A stretch of 64,000 nucleotides of DNA from Powellomyces hirtus (Eukaryota > Chytridiomycota > Chytridiomycetes > Spizellomycetales > Powellomycetaceae): the NCBI GenBank assembly GCA_025526995.1, contig JAHLKG010000017.1, forward strand, positions 558,001-622,000, written 5' to 3'. Positions 61,070 to 64,000 of the stretch are shown in pieces; position 1 is the first letter of the stretch; each line of letters begins with the position of its first letter. The notes under the pieces are model-generated. The model did not search any database and had not been told where the DNA came from. It saw only the letters and a program-made list of their open reading frames with translations. Both the position numbers and the translations under genes were made by a program.

Positions 61070-62845
61070 TCAGTTGGTGATCTTGTCGGCAAAGATGCTG
61101 GTGTTGTGTTCCGAGACGCTCAACCAACGTTCCTTTTTCCGCTTGCCGTCGATATACCGCATACTAACAAAAAAGGAGAAGGACATATACGTTAGGATGT
61201 GAGCGTCGCGTTCTGTTTTGCATGTGTCTCAATTTTTACCTCTCATCGTAACTCCTCGGCATGATCCTCGGCACGGGGTCATCACTCGCAAACGTGAAAT
61301 GGAAGGTATTCGTCGTACTCTGTTCGGCTTTGATCGGGTCGAGCACATCCGCGCGAACTTTCACCTGGAAGCTCCTCGAGTCGCCTCCCGACGCATACAC
61401 GACTTGGGATGTGAGGTTGAGGAGGTCCGAGACATGGACTGGTTTCTGGAATGATATATCGTCCAGAGCCACAAAGTGGATTCTCGAGCGGGCAAAGAGG
61501 AGGCCGGTTGCCGACGCGAGCTCATAGGCGAGTCGGATGAGATACCCGCCAAACACGTTTCCATGTATATTTCTGTCTTGGGGCATGCACATGACGAGGG
61601 ACTGCTGAATCGTGTCTTTCATCCACTTGACGTCGGCAGGCATGGGCTTATTGAAGGTCGGGTCAAGGTACTGGATGTATTCCTGGTAGAGTTGGTGCAC
61701 GAGTTTCATTTCTTCATGGGTGGGGGGTGTGGAGGTGAGATCGAATTGTTTATCGGCGAGTTTACGGGCGCGGTGGGCGGCGCCTGAGCGGAAGAGACGG
61801 CGTTCCTCTTCGGTGGAGAGGGAGAGGGTGTTGATTTTAGCAGCCTTGTTGGTGACGGGGTCTCGAGCGACCATGGAGAACTTGGCGGCGAGGATGGGTT
61901 CGCCAGGGACGCGACGTTCGGCGGCGGCGGTGCCGAGGCCGAACGTAGCAGAGGAGGAGGATTGCGGGTCGTGGTTGGGGACAGTTTCGACCCAGCAGGA
62001 GACTTCCATGGAAGAGTTGCCCACCCAAGTCACATGTCCACTCATTCGTATATCCTGATCGGTAGGTATTGGCTGCAACAAATCGATCCGATCCAGACTC
62101 GCCGTAACAATTGTCAAGGGAATGGTCTCGCTCCTATTATCGTCGCAATGGAAATACGCGATGGACCCCGCTAGTGCGTCGAGATCTTCGAGGATTTTGC
62201 CGATGCGGACCGACCCATGGGCCGAAATGTATTCTTCGCGAACGTCGGGCTCGGTTTTGAAGAGGAGGTATTCTTCAATGTAGGAATCTTTCATTTTTTT
62301 GTCGAGGATGATGCGTGGTGGGGCCGGGCGAACGGACCCGTCGGACTCGGCTTTGGCAGTGGTTTGGATGGCTTGTTGTTGTTTTTCGGCGAGGAAGCGG
62401 TTGATCCACATGCTGGTTGAAGGCAAATGAAGGGGGTTAGAAAAGAAAGAGGCGTTGATATAGTGTGAGGCATGATGGACATTAACCGATGGGTTGCGGA
62501 AGTCCGACCGCGGACATAAGGGAGGACCATCCACTTTCGTCGAACTTCAGCTTCGCTCTGCATCGCAGCTAAAAACAATAGGCCACAAGCAAGAAAGCAA
62601 AAGGTCAGCATCCATGCTGGCCAACATACTCCACTCCAACGCCCCCGTCCTCCCACTTGGAGTGACACTCTCATGGCCATACCTTTCTCCTTTTCCTCCT
62701 TCGAAAGCCGGGACGCACTATGGATCTGTCGCGCTGCAACTGGTCGCAATGAGCGCATTGACTGTGTGTTGAGGATTGGGCGTGAGGGCTGCGTTGCGCG
62801 ACAACAGACGTTGCGCGCTGCCGCGACTGGTCGGAGTGTGAACAT
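61070..62845 (-). CDS. Mitochondrial acyl-CoA thioesterase, tandem hot-dog (ACOT9-like)
   Basis: Four exons: 62845-62683, 62568-62487, 62412-61240, 61163-61070; 503 aa. The N-terminus MFTLRPVAAARNVCCRATQP is Arg-rich and presequence-like. The first hot-dog domain follows SYIEEYLLFKTEP: EEYISAHGSVRIGKILEDLD, ALAGSIAYFHCDD, MSGHVTWVGNSSMEVSCWVE, AKFSMVARDPVTNKAAK. The second begins SLVMCMPQDRNIHGNVFGGY, LIRLAYELASATGLLFARSR, FVALDDISFQKPVHVSDLLN. The last exon gives SMRYIDGKRKKERWLSV. ACOT9-type enzymes hydrolyse acyl-CoAs to free acids and CoA in mitochondria. The donor after exon 2 (GTTAAT) is weak; the others are canonical. Confidence 0.88.
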
Positions 62846-63662
62846 TTTAGAGGGAACAATGTGGCGAGGAGACGGCAGAGAGAGCGACCCTCGAGGAGTC
62901 GAGTCAGTCAGAGTGCTGGTGTGCGAGGCGAGTTGCTGGGTGTTTTCTTATAGGGTCAACTGTATAGTTGTTTGTCTGTTCGTGAGTTCGTTCGTCGGGG
63001 ATTCTCAATTGATGGGGCAAAACGAACAGGAATTGAAGTGTGAAATTTTCAGCGTCATCGCGTCAGGAAAGTGTTCTTTTTTTTTTGAGGACCTGGATGG
63101 AGGTTCTCACGTGTCGCTCAGTCCGCCTTGAAAATTCAGTGTTTAGACATAAAGTGAGGAAGGAAGTACTGCAGTATTTCTTTTCCAAGTTGTTTGCAAA
63201 AGATGTTAATCTGTCAACAAGACAAAAAATGTATCATTCAGAGAAAATCACATACGATCCTCATTCGAGACCATTGTGCATAGAAAGGCTATGGCTCAGA
63301 TGTAAACTCAATATTCTCAATACACTGATACATCTTGTATTTGATCATTTTCGATAAGGCTATCTACAGTATTACTGTGTTGTCATGATGACTCACCAGT
63401 TGGAACATATCGATACTGTGAGTCTTGGTCATTTCACTACGAGATGAACCTTTGAATGACAACATCAATCTTTCATTAGTCCCGGTGGAGAGAAATGAAC
63501 AATGTCAAATGCACGTGACCTCACACGTGATCACTCGATGAGGCGCATATGCTTACATAAGCCCCCATTGTTAACTCTTCACACTTTCCCCAAGTTCGTT
63601 CGCTGTAAATCTCCGCCCATCCCCCCCAATTCTCATCTAACATCAGTTATTTACAAGCAACC
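62846..63662. promoter_or_regulatory. Divergent intergenic region, CACGTG elements
   Basis: 817 bp between the thioesterase start and the last gene. CACGTG lies at 63108-63113, 63512-63517 and 63524-63529, the latter two as GCACGTGACCTCACACGTGA. No coding frame of note. Confidence 0.45.
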
Positions 63663-64000
63663 ATGGATAACAACGATTTCACACTTCCTCCTTTCGCCCC
63701 TCCCTCTGCACCCGGTTGGCCACTGTCGGCTGCCCATATTGGTAGACTGTCGACGGTGGCAGCCGCCGCGGAGGCACTAAAGCGGAATCGCGCAGTCATG
63801 CGCACCCTCAACTCAGCCCTCGTTACCTACTGCCAAGACAATAAAGTGTCGGCTTCCGCCATTGATTTGGCCCCAGCGTTCAGGACATACAGCGAGCAAA
63901 GCTCACTGGTCCACATCGAGCACGACGCCCTGATCAACAAATACGCAGAGCTGCGGGGCATCGATGCCACCCTACTCAAAGGGCGAGCACGAACCCCACG
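63663..64000 (+). CDS. Hypothetical protein, cut by the right edge
   Basis: Open from ATG to the end of the window (112 complete codons): MDNNDFTLPPFAPPSAPGWP, LSAAHIGRLSTVAAAAEALK, RNRAVMRTLNSALVTYCQDN, KVSASAIDLAPAFRTYSEQS, LVHIEHDALINKYAELRGID. The start follows an ACC ATGG context and a pyrimidine-rich leader with paired CACGTG sites 134-151 bases upstream. Sequence beyond the Pro-rich start is helical and soluble. I do not recognise it. A gene rather than chance is likely because the frame is clean and has typical codon use. Confidence 0.6.
   Translation, partial: MDNNDFTLPPFAPPSAPGWPLSAAHIGRLSTVAAAAEALKRNRAVMRTLNSALVTYCQDNKVSASAIDLAPAFRTYSEQSSLVHIEHDALINKYAELRGIDATLLKGRARTP

Noticed and set aside
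1..64000. tRNA or rRNA genes
   Set aside because: I looked for A-box/B-box pairs (GGTTCGANTCC) and conserved rRNA blocks and found none I can support.

Overview
The window is nuclear DNA of a fungus. The right half holds intact, spliced genes with short GT-AG introns (most 60-135 bases) encoding typical fungal orthologs: RRP7, TIM17, MIC60, prefoldin subunit 2, the NatC subunit NAA30, COQ7, CENP-A, a DHH exopolyphosphatase, a hot-dog thioesterase and a CaMK. TTAGGG-type interstitial telomere repeats, a Fanzor1-like relic and a cyclopropane-fatty-acid synthase fit an early-diverging or zoosporic fungus. This lineage is inference only; no marker in the window settles it.

The window has two very different halves. 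From 1 to about 30 kb lies a degenerate mosaic. It contains no full-length housekeeping gene, only fragments of several multicopy protein families on both strands, many frameshifts, tandem duplications, two interstitial telomere motifs, and relics of LTR retroelements (a retropepsin and a Copia RNase H), a DEAD-box helicase and a Fanzor-like nuclease. I name the families for reference. Family A is the DPRG family: MxDPRG start, NTWSDW, QGATxLVEHFTID, WTG, RQGFRV, PLGPAFYxEPAD, SCKVCP, FADWDRRA and RREARLKALEEA, in that order. Family B is the QADSAAAA family. Family C is the YNDKHPRVR / REKHEG family, with a conserved intron. Family D has the HLSPDISSLQ motif. Family E is a repeat of about 300 bp of uncertain coding strand. 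Family H is a divergent histone-H3-like family with an unusual C-terminal extension. Their modules are joined to one another at recurring breakpoints, above all right after HFTID and at a site between NLAI and PLGPAF. That makes the half look like a subtelomere-like recombination zone or a graveyard of a mobile or viral gene set.

From about 30 to 33.4 kb there is a gene-free transition with degenerate tandem units and a repeated short CATCCTACATGTAG-like motif.

From 33.5 kb onward there are 13 confident genes plus one cut by the right edge: a secreted, probably GPI-anchored ExeM/NucH-like nuclease; RRP7; TIM17 and MIC60 (divergent, both mitochondrial inner membrane); cyclopropane-fatty-acyl-phospholipid synthase; a CaMK-type kinase; PFD2 and NAA30 (divergent, sharing 213 bp); COQ7 and a mitochondrial-carrier-like protein (divergent); CENP-A and PPX1 (divergent); and a tandem hot-dog acyl-CoA thioesterase. 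Spliced models were built by eye from GT-AG sites with reading frame checked across every junction. Several of these genes serve the mitochondrion (protein import, cristae, ubiquinone, acyl-CoA hydrolysis).
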